In this document: one piece after another, positions 33,014 to 41,058 of the stretch
Layout: each line of letters begins with the position of its first letter
Numbering within the stretch: the stretch's first letter is position 1
Assembly (NCBI GenBank): GCA_009701885.1
Contig: WLJH01000004.1
Span: forward strand, 95,455 to 159,454
Direction of reading: 5' to 3'
DNA: 64,000 nucleotides
Source of the DNA: Actinomycetota bacterium
GTDB lineage: Bacteria; Actinomycetota; Actinomycetes; Propionibacteriales; Nocardioidaceae
Notes under the pieces: generated by a model
The model's input: the letters and a program-made list of their open reading frames with translations, nothing else
Told to the model about the DNA's origin: nothing
Database searches by the model: none
Translations under genes and position numbers: made by a program

Positions 33014-34027
33014 CTACTCCGCCTCGATCACGTCGATGAGGAACCACAGCGTGGAGTTGCCCGGGATGCTCGGCGGGCTGCCCTGCGTGCCGTACCCCAG
33101 CGCCGGCGGGATCTGCAGCAGCACGCGGCTGCCGACGGGCACGCCCTCGAGGCCGATCGACCAGCCGGGGATCAGCCCGGAGAGCGGGGACACCAGCGGC
33201 TCACCGCGGGAGTAGGACTCGTCGAAGGGGGCGTCGGCGTCGTACACCGCGCCGAGGTAGTCGACGGTGACGGTGTCCTGCGGGGTGACCTTGCGGCCGT
33301 CGCCCTCCTCGAGCACGAGGACCTGGACGGGCGTGTCGAGCTCGGGCTCCTCCACGCCGGAGAAGTCCAGACCGACCGGGTCCCCGCCCTCCTCCACGAC
33401 CGTGGGCTGGGCCTCGGGGTCGGCCTCCTCGGCGTCCTGCGAGGACGGCTCGGGCGAGACCTCCTGCGGGGAGACCAGGTCGGCGACGACGACCACGGCG
33501 TCCTCGACCGGCAGGCCGAGCGGGTTCGACTCGGCGGCCCCGCCGAAGAGCTCGTCGACGGTGGTGACCGCGGCGACGCGCGAGCCGTAGGTCGCACCCT
33601 CCATCAGGTCGGTGAAGACCGGGCCGACCTGCGCCTCGTCGTAGGGCAGCGATTGCGGGGCGCCGTTGTCGTAGTCGTTGTAGACCTGCTCCTCGGTCGA
33701 GCCGTTGGCGACGTAGAGGTAGGTGGTGACGACGTCGCCCTCGGCGATCTCCTCACCCTCGCCCTCGACGAGGGTGGTGACCTCGGTGGCGTCGGTGTTC
33801 TCGACCCCGCCGTCCCACTCGACCTCGAGCGCCTCGCCGACCTCGCCGGAGAAGCTCACCCCCGAGATGGACTCCCCGGTGCCGGAGCCGGTGCCGGCCG
33901 GGTCGGAGGCGTCCTCGGAGTCGGAGCCGCAGGCCGCCAGGGGCAGCAGCAGCGCGGTCAGGGCCAGGGTGGTGCGGGTACGACGGAGCACGGGACGCAA
34001 CCGTACGTGGTCGCGCCCCGTGCTCAC
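33014..34027 (-). CDS. FKBP-type peptidyl-prolyl isomerase lipoprotein, two domains
   Basis: 337 residues. A signal peptide ends in lipobox LLPLAACGS, so it is a lipid-anchored surface protein. The C-terminal domain (about 235-337) is a good FKBP: DTVTVDYLGAVYDADAPFDE, LIPGWSIGLEGVPVGSRVLL, PALGYGTQG. The first domain (about 80-190) has a similar layout but lacks most active-site residues. It helps fold exported proteins by proline isomerisation. The GTG start lies 22 bases after the stop of the upstream metalloprotease gene, so the two may be co-transcribed. Confidence 0.88.
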   Translation of the reverse strand: MSTGRDHVRLRPVLRRTRTTLALTALLLPLAACGSDSEDASDPAGTGSGTGESISGVSFSGEVGEALEVEWDGGVENTDATEVTTLVEGEGEEIAEGDVVTTYLYVANGSTEEQVYNDYDNGAPQSLPYDEAQVGPVFTDLMEGATYGSRVAAVTTVDELFGGAAESNPLGLPVEDAVVVVADLVSPQEVSPEPSSQDAEEADPEAQPTVVEEGGDPVGLDFSGVEEPELDTPVQVLVLEEGDGRKVTPQDTVTVDYLGAVYDADAPFDESYSRGEPLVSPLSGLIPGWSIGLEGVPVGSRVLLQIPPALGYGTQGSPPSIPGNSTLWFLIDVIEAE

Positions 34028-34049
34028 GGTGTCGGGTCGGTCAGGAAGG

Positions 34050-36476
34050 TCAGCCGACGGTGCGCGCCGAGCGGGCCACGACCTTGCCGTCCCGCACCCA
34101 GCGGACCTCCACGCGGTGCGGGCCCGGGCCCACCGGAGCGGCCGAGGCCAGGCGGAAGGCGGCGGGCACGCCGCGGCTCACGACCGTGCGCTCGGCGGCC
34201 AAGCGGTCGTCGACCCACAGCTGCACGCGCTCGTCGGCCCGGGTCGGGCAACCGGTCACGCTCACCGATGCCTTCGTCGGGCACCGGTCCGCGGAGTCGA
34301 ACAGGCCGTCGCCGTCACGGTCGGGGCAGCCCGCGCCGGTGCTGGGCCCGCGGTCGCGAGGGCAGGCGTCGGCGACGTCGGGGACGCCGTCACGGTCGCC
34401 GTCGTCGATGACCGTCGTGGAACGCGCGACCACCGTGAAGGTGGTCGGCTCGACGATCTGCTGCGGGTCGACGGTGACCGAGAGGTCGCGGCGCGCCCAG
34501 GGCACGGTGACCGTGACTCGGTTCTCGCCCTCCTCGACGACCTGGGACGAGCCACCGTTGACCGACAGGGCGAAGAAGTTCGCGCCGGTCCACTCGAGGG
34601 TCACCTCGACGGTGGACTGCTCTTCGACCGGGATCGTGAAGCGGTCCATCGTGTCGACGGCGCTGACCAGGCCGCCGAGGCCCAGCGTGCTGTCGGTCGG
34701 GAGCTTCGTCACCCCGCCCTCGGGCGTGAGGGTGGCGGTGGACCGGGTGACCTTCGAGGCGACCGGGGCGTCGCGCAGGTCGCGACGCGGCATCCGCGGC
34801 GCCGCGACCTGGACGCCCAGGGCGTCGGGCACGGAGTCGGCGGTGGCGACCCAGTCGTTGCTGCGCAGGTGGTAGCCGGTGACCGCGTTGACCGTGTAGG
34901 GCGCGACGATCTGCTGGTCCGCCAGGTAGTCGCGGCGGATCTTGAAGGTGACGGTGTTGTCGGCGTTCCACGTGGCGGTGCCGTCGGGAAGGTAGTAGCC
35001 GGTGCCGTTGTCCATCACCTTCACGACGCCCGACGGGTCGCCGGTGCCGATGAAGGAGTCGAAGCGGCGGCCGTCGACGAGCAGGCTGTAGGCGGTGACC
35101 GACCCCGGGACGGCGGTCGGGGCGACCTGGCCCACCGACATCGTCGCGCGGATGAACTTCTCGTCGGTCCGCACGCTCATCGAGGACAGGTCGGTGACGG
35201 GCGTGCCGCCGTCGCCGGTGGCGTCCTCGGCGGAGGCCGAGCGCCGGGTGGGGATCTTGCCCAGCGGCACGTTGGCGGCCTGGCCCGCGACCACGACCCG
35301 GTCGCCTTCGATGCTCATCCGCGAGGCGCGCAGCAGGGGCCGCGTGCTGGCGACGGGGTCAGGGGTGAAGTCGCCGACGGCCAGCGGGACGACGCCCTGG
35401 TCCGGCTGCGGACAGTCGGCGGGCGAGCCGGTCGCCGAGGCGTAGCGGTGGTCACGCGGGTGCTGCACCTGGAAGGAGCTGGTCCCGTCGCCAGCCACGT
35501 CGTTGGCGACGAGCCGGTCGCGGCGGGTCACCTCGCCGTCCCCGTCGCGGTCGATGTAGCGGCTCATGCGGAGGGCGAAGCCCTCCACGTCGAGCGTGGA
35601 GACGCACTTGGCCAGGCCCGGAGGGTCCGCGCTGTAGGCCATGATGTCGTTGGTGGTGGTCGGGCCCCACGGGCCGTCGGCGCCGTCGCCGACGTGGCCG
35701 ACGGTCAGGCAGTGGCCGACCTCGTGGGCGACCAGCTCGTAGAGCGGGAAGAAGTCCGAGGCGCCCGGCACGGGGTCGACCGCGCCGTTGACGGCGAAGC
35801 AGACGTTGCCGCCGACGCCCCCGCAGTCGGCGACGTACGTGCCGCCGTTCTCCTGCCCGTGCTGGTCGAAGCCCTTCTTCCCCTGCCAGGACTCGAAGTT
35901 CAGCGGGTCGTCCTCGACGAAGCAGGGCGTGCCCTCGCCGTCGACGATGCCCAGCTCACCGGCGAAGGAGACCGGGTCGATGCCGATCCCGATGCCGCCG
36001 GCGGGGTTGCTCATGATGACCACGATCTCCGGGTCGACCAGGTCGATCGGGTCCACCAAAAGACCAGCGGGGTCGACCTTCAGCTCGTACGTCGTGATGT
36101 TGAAGTCCACACCGTCGGCGAGCCACTCCATGCCCATCTCGTCGGCGAGGTAGTCGATGCCCTCGCCCCACATCTGCACGGCCTGCTCCCCCACCCGCAG
36201 GTCCCGCTCGACACCCGGGGAGACGGGGGCCAGCACGGCCACGTCGATCTGCGGGTCGTCGAGGGCGTTGAGCCCGACCTTCATGTGGTAGCAGGTGTTG
36301 TCCGGGTTGAGGGGGTCCCGGTCCACCACGCAGCCGGCCGGCAGGTTGCCGTCGCCGAAGTAGGAGCGGGTGTAGTCGTCGCCGGGCGAGGCGACGGCGG
36401 GGACCCCGACGGACAGCAGGGCGGTGGCCGTCGCGGCGAGGAGCGCGACCGGACGCAGGATCTGACGGCTGTTCAC
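34050..36476 (-). CDS. Exported metalloprotease with C-terminal calcium-binding repeats
   Basis: 808 residues. Signal peptide VALLAATATALLSVGVPAVA; zinc motif HEVGHCLTVGH at about 251-261 (HExxHxxxxxH); Cys pairs in the catalytic region (CVVDRD, NTCYHM). Beta domains fill the middle. Near residue 690-740 come thrombospondin type 3-like calcium repeats (DDGDRDGVPDVADACP, DRDGDGLFDSADRCP). It is most likely a secreted protease. The FKBP gene follows by 22 bases, and a degenerate relative lies just upstream. Confidence 0.85.
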   Translation of the reverse strand: MNSRQILRPVALLAATATALLSVGVPAVASPGDDYTRSYFGDGNLPAGCVVDRDPLNPDNTCYHMKVGLNALDDPQIDVAVLAPVSPGVERDLRVGEQAVQMWGEGIDYLADEMGMEWLADGVDFNITTYELKVDPAGLLVDPIDLVDPEIVVIMSNPAGGIGIGIDPVSFAGELGIVDGEGTPCFVEDDPLNFESWQGKKGFDQHGQENGGTYVADCGGVGGNVCFAVNGAVDPVPGASDFFPLYELVAHEVGHCLTVGHVGDGADGPWGPTTTNDIMAYSADPPGLAKCVSTLDVEGFALRMSRYIDRDGDGEVTRRDRLVANDVAGDGTSSFQVQHPRDHRYASATGSPADCPQPDQGVVPLAVGDFTPDPVASTRPLLRASRMSIEGDRVVVAGQAANVPLGKIPTRRSASAEDATGDGGTPVTDLSSMSVRTDEKFIRATMSVGQVAPTAVPGSVTAYSLLVDGRRFDSFIGTGDPSGVVKVMDNGTGYYLPDGTATWNADNTVTFKIRRDYLADQQIVAPYTVNAVTGYHLRSNDWVATADSVPDALGVQVAAPRMPRRDLRDAPVASKVTRSTATLTPEGGVTKLPTDSTLGLGGLVSAVDTMDRFTIPVEEQSTVEVTLEWTGANFFALSVNGGSSQVVEEGENRVTVTVPWARRDLSVTVDPQQIVEPTTFTVVARSTTVIDDGDRDGVPDVADACPRDRGPSTGAGCPDRDGDGLFDSADRCPTKASVSVTGCPTRADERVQLWVDDRLAAERTVVSRGVPAAFRLASAAPVGPGPHRVEVRWVRDGKVVARSARTVG

Positions 36477-36506
36477 GTCTGCGTCAACGAGCGAGGGGCC
36501 GCGAGG

Positions 36507-37181
36507 CTACCCCCGGGGCCCGGCCGCCCGACCGGCGCTGGCGCCCAGGCAGTGGCCCAGCTCGTCGCCGACCAGGCCGAAGGCCTCCATCGGGTCCACA
36601 CCACCGGCCACGAAGGTCCCGTTGAGCGCCAGGCAGGCGTCGGCAGCGTCCGGGCCGGGCTCGCCGCAGTCCTGGTCGAAGGTCCCCTCCGGGAGGCTGT
36701 GGTGGCTGTCGAACCCGGCCCGGGCCCGCCAGCCGCCCAGCGCGAAGACGTCCTCGTAGCGCGCGCACTCACCACCGTCGCGGTCGACCACCCGCAGCAC
36801 CGCTCCCCCTGCGGTGTCGGTGTCGTCGACGACCACGAAGACCACCTCGGGGTCCACGAGCTCGTGCTCGGCGTCGGAGGCCAGCCGCTCGGTGCGGACC
36901 ACGAGGTCGCGCGGGTCCTCCTGCAGCCCCTCGAGCCCCCCGGCCCACATGCGGGTGGCGTCGGTGATGAGCCCGACGGCCCGGTCGACGTCGTCGGGGT
37001 CGCTGGCCTGGTCGACGAGCACGACCACCTCCACGACGTCCTCGCCTGCCACCGGCACGTCCACGGGCGGGCCCGGGTCGGAGCTGATCGTGTCGTCGTC
37101 GCCGCGGGTCAGCAGCAGCGCGACCCACACGAGGGCGAGCGCGACGACGCCGGCGAGCAGCAGCACCAGCCTGCGGCGCAC
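36507..37181 (-). CDS. Membrane-anchored degenerate relative of the adjacent metalloprotease
   Basis: 224 residues with one N-terminal membrane helix (LVLLLAGVVALALVWVALLL). The rest parallels the catalytic region of the 808-residue protein: ITDATRMWAGGLEGL, DPEVVFVVVDD, FDQDCGEP, CLALNGTFV, then VGDELGHCLGASAG where the neighbour has VAHEVGHCLTVGH. The zinc His and downstream His are lost, and no beta domains follow. It may be a pseudoenzyme or decoy. GGGGGGA precedes GTG at 37181. It lies 30 bases upstream of its relative, in the same direction. Confidence 0.75.
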   Translation of the reverse strand: MRRRLVLLLAGVVALALVWVALLLTRGDDDTISSDPGPPVDVPVAGEDVVEVVVLVDQASDPDDVDRAVGLITDATRMWAGGLEGLQEDPRDLVVRTERLASDAEHELVDPEVVFVVVDDTDTAGGAVLRVVDRDGGECARYEDVFALGGWRARAGFDSHHSLPEGTFDQDCGEPGPDAADACLALNGTFVAGGVDPMEAFGLVGDELGHCLGASAGRAAGPRG

Positions 37182-37221
37182 GGTCCCCCCTCACGTCGAG
37201 CCGGATGTCGGCGTACGTCGT

Positions 37222-37227
37222 TAGGGT
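37222..37227 (+). promoter_or_regulatory. -10 box of ligC
   Basis: TAGGGT, 7 bases before GTG at 37235. It decides the start against ATG at 37205, which lies upstream of the promoter. Confidence 0.55.
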
Positions 37228-37234
37228 CGCAGAC

Positions 37235-38347
37235 GTGGACCTGCCCGTCATGCCGCCGGTGCGACCGATGCTCGCGAAGTCCGTCAAGGGGGTCCCCGAC
37301 CCTGCCAAGCACGGCGGTCTCTCCTTCGAGCCCAAGTGGGACGGCTTCCGCTGCCTGCTCTTCAAGGACGGCGACGAGGTCGAGCTGACCAGCCGCAACA
37401 CCAAGCCCCTGACCCGCTACTTCCCCGAGCTCGTGGAGGCCGCCCGCGAGCAGCTGCCCGAGCGCTGCGTGCTCGACGGCGAGGTCTTCGTCGCCCTGCC
37501 GCGCGAGAGCGGGGGCCGGGAGCTGGAGTTCGAGGTGCTGCAGGAGCGCATCCACCCCGCCGCGTCCCGGGTCACGATGCTCAGCGAGACCACCCCGGCC
37601 GAGTACGTCGCCTTCGACCTGCTCGCCCTGGACGGTGAGTCGCTGGTCGACCGCCCGTTCGCCGAGCGGCGCGCGGCGCTGGAGCACGCGTGGGAGCAGG
37701 TGCCGCCCGGCCGCTGCCACCTCACGCGCACCACGACCGACCCCGTCGAGGCGGAGCGGTGGTTCGAGCAGTTCGAGGGCGCGGGGCTCGACGGTGTGAT
37801 CGCGAAGCCGCTGGGGGCGGCGTACGAGCAGAACGCGCGGACGATGCTGAAGATCAAGCACGAGCGCACCGCCGACGTCGTCCTCGCCGGCTACCGCGAG
37901 CACAAGACCTCCACGCCGGAGCGCCCGCTGCTGGGCTCGATGCTGCTGGGGCTCTACTCCGGCGGCACGCTGCAGCACGTCGGCGTCAGCGCCAGCTTCA
38001 CCGAGGCCCGACGGGCCGAGCTCTGGAGCGAGCTGCAGGAGCTGGTCTGCCCGATCGAGGAGCACCCGTGGGGTGCCTGGGCCGGCGAGGCCGGCTGGGC
38101 CATCGCCAACCCGGACAGGGTTCCCGGCACCCAGAGTCGCTGGAGCGCCGGCAAGGACCTCTCCTTCACCCCCCTGCGGCCCGAGCGGGTGCTGGAGGTG
38201 AAGTACGACAACATGGAGGGGCGGCGCTTCCGCCACACCGCGCACTTCAAGCGCTGGCGGCCTGACCGCGACCCCACCTCCTGCGGCTACGAGCAGCTCG
38301 ACGAGGTCGCCCGCTACGACCTCGCCGACATCCTCACCGACGGCTGA
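37235..38347 (+). CDS. ligC: ATP-dependent DNA ligase, LigC-like
   Basis: 370 residues. The adenylated Lys lies near residue 34 in EPKWDGFR (motif KxDG). Other nucleotidyltransferase motifs: LTSRNTKPLTRYFPEL, CVLDGEVF, LDGVIAKPLG and MLKIKHERTADVVLAG. A C-terminal OB fold follows (LGLYSGGTLQHVGVSASFTE). The layout is that of mycobacterial LigC, which joins nicks and, with a LigD-type polymerase, serves Ku-dependent or base-repair joining. A LigD-type polymerase gene lies 1.5 kb away on the other strand. No Ku gene is in the window. Confidence 0.9.
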   Translation: MDLPVMPPVRPMLAKSVKGVPDPAKHGGLSFEPKWDGFRCLLFKDGDEVELTSRNTKPLTRYFPELVEAAREQLPERCVLDGEVFVALPRESGGRELEFEVLQERIHPAASRVTMLSETTPAEYVAFDLLALDGESLVDRPFAERRAALEHAWEQVPPGRCHLTRTTTDPVEAERWFEQFEGAGLDGVIAKPLGAAYEQNARTMLKIKHERTADVVLAGYREHKTSTPERPLLGSMLLGLYSGGTLQHVGVSASFTEARRAELWSELQELVCPIEEHPWGAWAGEAGWAIANPDRVPGTQSRWSAGKDLSFTPLRPERVLEVKYDNMEGRRFRHTAHFKRWRPDRDPTSCGYEQLDEVARYDLADILTDG

Positions 38348-38380
38348 CGCGCGCACCGGCGAGGGACCGCGGATCGGGGC

Positions 38381-38386
38381 TAAGGT
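38381..38386 (+). promoter_or_regulatory. -10 box of hypothetical gene at 38393
   Basis: TAAGGT, then CGAGGC, then ATG at 38393. Confidence 0.5.
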
Positions 38387-38392
38387 CGAGGC

Positions 38393-38944
38393 ATGGCCGA
38401 GACCTACCCCGTCGTCCTCCTCGTCGAGCAGGCGCTCTCCCCCGCCGATGCCGTCCAGGTCCGCTCCCTGCACGAGGAGCTGGTCGCGGAGGGGCAGACG
38501 GTGAGCTACCACGTGCTGCTCCCGATCCAGGACGCCGCGGCACGGATCGAGGCGGCCATGGGCTCGCTGGCCGGCGGCGACCTGCTGACCAGCCCGGCGA
38601 TCACCATGTCCGAGGTCGACCTGGAGTCGGTGCGCGAGGAGTGCCAGCAGGGCTCGGAGGAGGAGCTGCGGCTGACGCTGGCCCGGCTCGCCGACGCCGG
38701 CGCGATCGCGACCGGTCGGGTCATCCACGAGCCCCCGGTGGACGCGCTGGCCGCCGAGGTCGGGGCCATCGACGGGCGCGAGGCGATCATCCTGACCCGC
38801 CCCCACGTGGTGGCGGAGTTCTTCCACCTCGACTGGACCTCGCAGGCCCGCCGCAAGCTCGGCGTGCCGGTGCTGCACCTGCTCGAGCACGAGACGATCG
38901 AGGGCCAGTCCGCCGGGGGCGGCGAGGGGATCAGCGGCGCCTGA
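38393..38944 (+). CDS. Conserved hypothetical alpha/beta protein
   Basis: 183 residues, cytoplasmic. It alternates strands and helices: YPVVLLVEQALSPADAV, VSYHVLLPIQDAAAR, EAIILTRPHVVAEFF, LGVPVLHLLEHET. The pattern resembles the universal-stress or Rossmann-like folds, but no family motif is clear and no nucleotide-binding Gly loop is seen. The start follows a -10 box by 6 bases. The gene ends 3 bases before the stop of the convergent sulfotransferase gene. Confidence 0.75.
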   Translation: MAETYPVVLLVEQALSPADAVQVRSLHEELVAEGQTVSYHVLLPIQDAAARIEAAMGSLAGGDLLTSPAITMSEVDLESVREECQQGSEEELRLTLARLADAGAIATGRVIHEPPVDALAAEVGAIDGREAIILTRPHVVAEFFHLDWTSQARRKLGVPVLHLLEHETIEGQSAGGGEGISGA

Positions 38945-38947
38945 GCC

Positions 38948-39577
38948 TCAGAACTCGTACTTGAAGCGGCGAAGGTCCTTCTCGAAGACCTGGGCGACCT
39001 TGTCCCGCATCTCCGGCGTGTAGTGCTGTCGGTAGTCGGTCGAGGGGCCGGTGTTGACCTTGAGGGTCTCGCCGGGCCACTCCAGGCCGATCCGCTCCCA
39101 GACCTGTCGCAGGTCCTCGTCGAAGCGCTCCTGGCGCCCGATGAAGTCGGCCGGGCGGCCACGGGCACGCAGGTAGGTGATCTGGGCCCGGCGCAGCTCG
39201 CGCTGCTCGTCGGGGCCGCGCAGCACGAAGCTCTCGAAGTCGGGGTACGCCGGCAGCACGCGCTTCCACAGCCGGTTCTTGGCCAGCTGCTTGGCGGCCT
39301 TCTCGTTGCCCTCGGCGGCCTGGGTCTCGGCGCGGCGCATCATGGCGTACCAGGAGTACATCCGGGCCCAGGGGTTCCGGACGAAGCCGAAGATGAAGTA
39401 GTCCGACAGCTCGGGGTGGGCCTTGAGTGCCGGGCCGAGCCGGGCGTGGCGGCCGCCGCGCAGGCCCTGGAGGTACTGCACGTCCGGGATGTCCGCCTGG
39501 AGCATCCGGTCGATGGTCGAGCCACCGGTCTTCTGCACGTGCACGAAGAGCACGCGCTTCTCGTGGGAGACCATCAT
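38948..39577 (-). CDS. Sulfotransferase family protein
   Basis: 209 residues. The 5'-phosphosulfate loop is FVHVQKTGGSTIDRML and the 3'-phosphate motif is FGFVRNPWARMYSWY, the two PAPS-binding signatures of the family 2 (heparan-type) sulfotransferases. It probably sulfates a carbohydrate or other acceptor. ATG at 39577 (a double ATG) is chosen: TAGTTT lies 7 bases before it, while the longer frame to 39709 has no family sequence. PAPS recycling would involve the cysQ product at 14.7 kb. Confidence 0.88.
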   Translation of the reverse strand: MMVSHEKRVLFVHVQKTGGSTIDRMLQADIPDVQYLQGLRGGRHARLGPALKAHPELSDYFIFGFVRNPWARMYSWYAMMRRAETQAAEGNEKAAKQLAKNRLWKRVLPAYPDFESFVLRGPDEQRELRRAQITYLRARGRPADFIGRQERFDEDLRQVWERIGLEWPGETLKVNTGPSTDYRQHYTPEMRDKVAQVFEKDLRRFKYEF

Positions 39578-39584
39578 GCGGCGA

Positions 39585-39590
39585 AAACTA
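39585..39590 (-). promoter_or_regulatory. -10 box of sulfotransferase gene
   Basis: TAGTTT on the minus strand, 7 bases before ATG at 39577. Sets the start and removes about 44 spurious codons. Confidence 0.5.
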
Positions 39591-39725
39591 CCAGTGGCCG
39601 ACCGCCCGCCCCGACCCCCGCCGGCAGCCGTGCCGACCACCCCGGCGCCTGCTGTTACCGAACCCTGGCGATCTTGTGGATCGCACGTGGTGGCCTCGCG
39701 AGGCAGCACTGCCTAGCGTTGTCAG

Positions 39726-39835
39726 CACGAGGTCGCCGGGGGGCGGCCTCGTGACCTGGAGCAGTGATCACAGGTCCGCGTGGCTGGGGGGCTGCGTGGC
39801 TCCGATCCACCAGGCAAGGGCTCCGGGGGGAGCCC
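39726..39835. other. Hairpin-rich non-coding region, possible small RNA
   Basis: The 304-base gap 39578-39881 holds no gene. Inside it are a 12-bp hairpin (39726-39737 with 39742-39753), a 6-bp hairpin around 39754-39777, and a 7-bp hairpin (39818-39824 with 39829-39835). Three runs of six G on the plus strand (six C on the minus strand) occur, two of them spanning hairpin loops. TAGCGT at 39714 could be a plus-strand -10. C-rich loops would fit the actinobacterial 6C RNA if read on the minus strand; the strand is not settled. Confidence 0.4.
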
Positions 39836-39847
39836 AGGACACGACGA

Positions 39848-39877
39848 CGACCCGCCCGGAGCACGCTCCGGGCGGGT
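39848..39877. terminator. Rho-independent-type hairpin, both strands
   Basis: A perfect 13-bp stem GACCCGCCCGGAG/CTCCGGGCGGGTC with a 4-base loop CACG, 4 bases past the polymerase gene stop. It lacks a long T tract, as is usual in this GC range. It can stop the polymerase transcript and any plus-strand RNA from the preceding region. Confidence 0.75.
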
Positions 39878-39881
39878 CTCG

Positions 39882-40976
39882 TCATTCCGCGATCCGGTTG
39901 CCCTCGTCGTCCCAGTGCGAGGCGACCTTCTTGCTGGGCTGCACGCGCGGCGGCTCCCCCGGCATCTTCGGGTAGTCCGGCGGGAAGTTGAGCTCCCCGC
40001 CCGGCAGCGTCTCCCACAGCTCGAGCAGCGGCTCGAGGGAGAACGCCTCGTCGTCGATCGTGGCCCAGGCGTCGCCCTGGTCGGCCAGCATCTGCGGGAC
40101 GGTCACGAGGTTGAGGTCACGGGGGTCGCGCACCTCGGCCAGCGCCTCCCACGTCAGCGGTGTGCTCACGGGGGCACCCGGCTTCGGGCGCAGGGAATAC
40201 GCCGAGGCGATGGTGCGGTCGCGGTTGTTCTGGTTGTAGTCGACGAAGATCCGCGCGCCCCGCTCCTCCTTCCACCACGCGGTCGTCACCTGCTCGTCAC
40301 GCTGCTCCAGGGCGCGGCCGAAGCCGATCGCGGCGTGCCGGACGTCGGTGAACTCCCAGCGTGGCTGGATGCGCACGTAGACGTGGACGCCGCGGTTGCC
40401 CGAGGTCTTGGCGTAGCCGCGCAGGCCCAGCTCCTCCAGCAGCTCCCGCGCGACGCCGGCGACCCGGACCGCGTCGGCGAACGTCGTACCGGGCTGGGGG
40501 TCGAGGTCGATGCGCAGCTCGTCGGGGTGGTCGAGGCTGGCCGGGTCGTCGGTGCGCCGCACCGGCCACGGGTGGAAGGTGAGGGTGCCCATGTGGGCGC
40601 ACCACACGGGGACCGCGATCTCGGTCGGGCAGATCTCGTCGGCGGTGCGGCCCGAGGGGAAGGTGATAGTGGCGGTCTCGAGGTAGTCGGGGGCTCCCTG
40701 GGGCACCCGCTTCTGGTAGAACGCGTCGGCCTTCGAGTCCTGCGGGCCGGTGGCCAGCCGCATCCCCTCGCGCACGCCCGAGGGCCAGCGCTCCAGGGCG
40801 GTCGGCCGGTCGCGCAGGGCCCGCATCAACCCGTCCTCCACGGACGCGACGTACTCCGCGACCATGAGCTTGGTGATCTCGGGCGTCCGGTCGGTCGCCT
40901 CGTAGACGACCCGGTCGGGGCTGCTCACGCGCACCGCCCGGCCGCCCGCCTGCACCTCCGCTGCCTTCGCCGCCAT
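39882..40976 (-). CDS. LigD-type DNA polymerase/primase domain protein (Prim-PolC-like)
   Basis: 364 residues, a stand-alone archaeo-eukaryotic primase domain. The metal site is ELRIDLDPQPGTTF (DxD), then SGNRGVHVYVRI and FVDYNQNNRDRTIASAYSLR, typical of LigD polymerase domains and mycobacterial PolD/Prim-PolC. It can fill gaps and insert ribonucleotides during end joining or excision repair. It lacks ligase and nuclease domains; LigC at 37.2 kb is the likely partner. ATG follows TAGGGT by 6 bases. Confidence 0.9.
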   Translation of the reverse strand: MAAKAAEVQAGGRAVRVSSPDRVVYEATDRTPEITKLMVAEYVASVEDGLMRALRDRPTALERWPSGVREGMRLATGPQDSKADAFYQKRVPQGAPDYLETATITFPSGRTADEICPTEIAVPVWCAHMGTLTFHPWPVRRTDDPASLDHPDELRIDLDPQPGTTFADAVRVAGVARELLEELGLRGYAKTSGNRGVHVYVRIQPRWEFTDVRHAAIGFGRALEQRDEQVTTAWWKEERGARIFVDYNQNNRDRTIASAYSLRPKPGAPVSTPLTWEALAEVRDPRDLNLVTVPQMLADQGDAWATIDDEAFSLEPLLELWETLPGGELNFPPDYPKMPGEPPRVQPSKKVASHWDDEGNRIAE

Positions 40977-40982
40977 GCCCCG

Positions 40983-40988
40983 ACCCTA
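40983..40988 (-). promoter_or_regulatory. -10 box of LigD-type polymerase gene
   Basis: TAGGGT on the minus strand with spacer CGGGGC before ATG at 40976, the same 15 bases as at pepN. Confidence 0.55.
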
Positions 40989-41046
40989 GGGCGCAGCGAC
41001 GACAGGCCGACCGCAAATCGCGTGGCCCCACCCCGACGAGCGCCCC

Positions 41047-41052
41047 TACGGT
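41047..41052 (+). promoter_or_regulatory. -10 box of Eis-like gene
   Basis: TACGGT, 6 bases before GTG at 41059, divergent from the polymerase promoter. Confidence 0.5.
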
Positions 41053-41058
41053 GGGTCG

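Noticed and set aside
34024-34284. A minus-strand open frame over the end of the metalloprotease gene
   Set aside because: It overlaps the protease and FKBP genes in a different frame and has no family sequence.
39764-39991. A small plus-strand open frame in the gap before the polymerase gene
   Set aside because: It crosses the terminator hairpin and the polymerase 3' end, has no ribosome site, and has Arg/Pro-rich composition typical of frame shadows in GC-rich DNA.
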